Shown piece by piece: positions 7,214 to 7,277 of a stretch of DNA of 7,277 bases; within the stretch, counting starts at the first letter, position 1, and every line of letters starts with the position of its first letter. The notes below the pieces were generated by a model, which worked only from the letters and a program-made list of their open reading frames with translations, was not told where the DNA came from and searched no databases. This DNA comes from Klenkia sp. (GTDB lineage Bacteria; Actinomycetota; Actinomycetes; Mycobacteriales; Geodermatophilaceae). The translations under genes and the position numbers were made by a program. The stretch spans positions 1 to 7,277 of the forward strand of contig JAOPVM010000169.1 of the NCBI GenBank assembly GCA_025966215.1. Direction: 5' to 3'.

Positions 7214-7277
7214 TCAGGTCCGCCAGGTGTAGCGCCGCTCGGGCCGACCGGTCGTGCCGTAGCGCAGGTGCACCACG
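7214..7277 (-). CDS. 3' end of an unidentified gene, cut by window edge
   Basis: Read on the minus strand from base 7276, the frame gives VVHLRYGTTGRPERRYTWRT and a TGA at 7214-7216. Codons are almost all G/C-ending and the composition looks like a protein C-terminus, while the other frames here are broken or arginine-rich. Only 20 codons are visible, which is too few to name a family. It would be convergent with osmC. Confidence 0.4.
   Translation of the reverse strand, partial: VVHLRYGTTGRPERRYTWRT

Noticed and set aside
7114..7277. Plus-strand ATG frame open to the right edge
   Set aside because: Its product is Arg/Ser/Ala-rich without structure, it has no ribosome site, and it conflicts with the better minus-strand C-terminus at 7214-7277.

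Overview
The window comes from a high-GC actinobacterium. GC content is very high, third codon positions are almost all G or C, and there is a HAIR-type (HspR) operator in front of clpB. A Geodermatophilaceae-like source would fit the style of the proteins, but that is only an impression. No mobile element, CRISPR array, rRNA or tRNA was seen, and the content reads as chromosomal core or near-core genes.

Left part (1-1395, minus strand): the N-terminal 465 residues of a membrane-anchored molybdopterin oxidoreductase of the sulfite-oxidase fold. It has four hydrophobic segments, then a fifth segment preceded by a twin-arginine motif, then the molybdenum domain with its cysteine. Its C-terminus lies beyond the left edge. 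A 76-bp divergent gap with a nested inverted repeat separates it from a small four-TM protein on the plus strand (1472-1972). That gene runs convergently into, and overlaps by 65 bp, a minus-strand four-TM protein with a Q/G/P-rich tail (1908-2666). Directly upstream, in the same reading frame and with no stop codon between, lies a third four-TM module (2667-3122). The three share a general plan, with a Trp-Ala pair at the head of TM3.

Centre (3159-5862): clpB on the minus strand, complete at 867 residues. It is followed by a run of three strong hairpins (3252 down to 3164) that fills the gap to the next gene. Its upstream region holds a perfect HAIR repeat (GTTGAGT-N7-ACTCAAC), and a SigH/SigR-type ECF promoter (GGAACA-N16-CGTT) starts inside the HAIR spacer.

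Right part (6041-7008): ohrR, a one-cysteine MarR-family organic hydroperoxide sensor, then osmC, a thiol peroxidase. Inside the end of ohrR is a second ECF-type promoter with the same form and spacing as that of clpB (GGAACA-N16-GGTT). An 18-bp near-palindrome overlaps its -10 element and expected start site, and is a good candidate operator. osmC ends in a very strong terminator hairpin. The last 64 bases hold the 3' end of an unidentified minus-strand gene.

Taken together, the clpB-ohrR-osmC block reads as a small stress locus. Protein disaggregation and peroxide removal appear to share one thiol-oxidative-stress sigma-factor signal, each with its own repressor (HspR for clpB; probably OhrR for osmC). 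That regulatory reading is inferred from DNA motifs, not measured.
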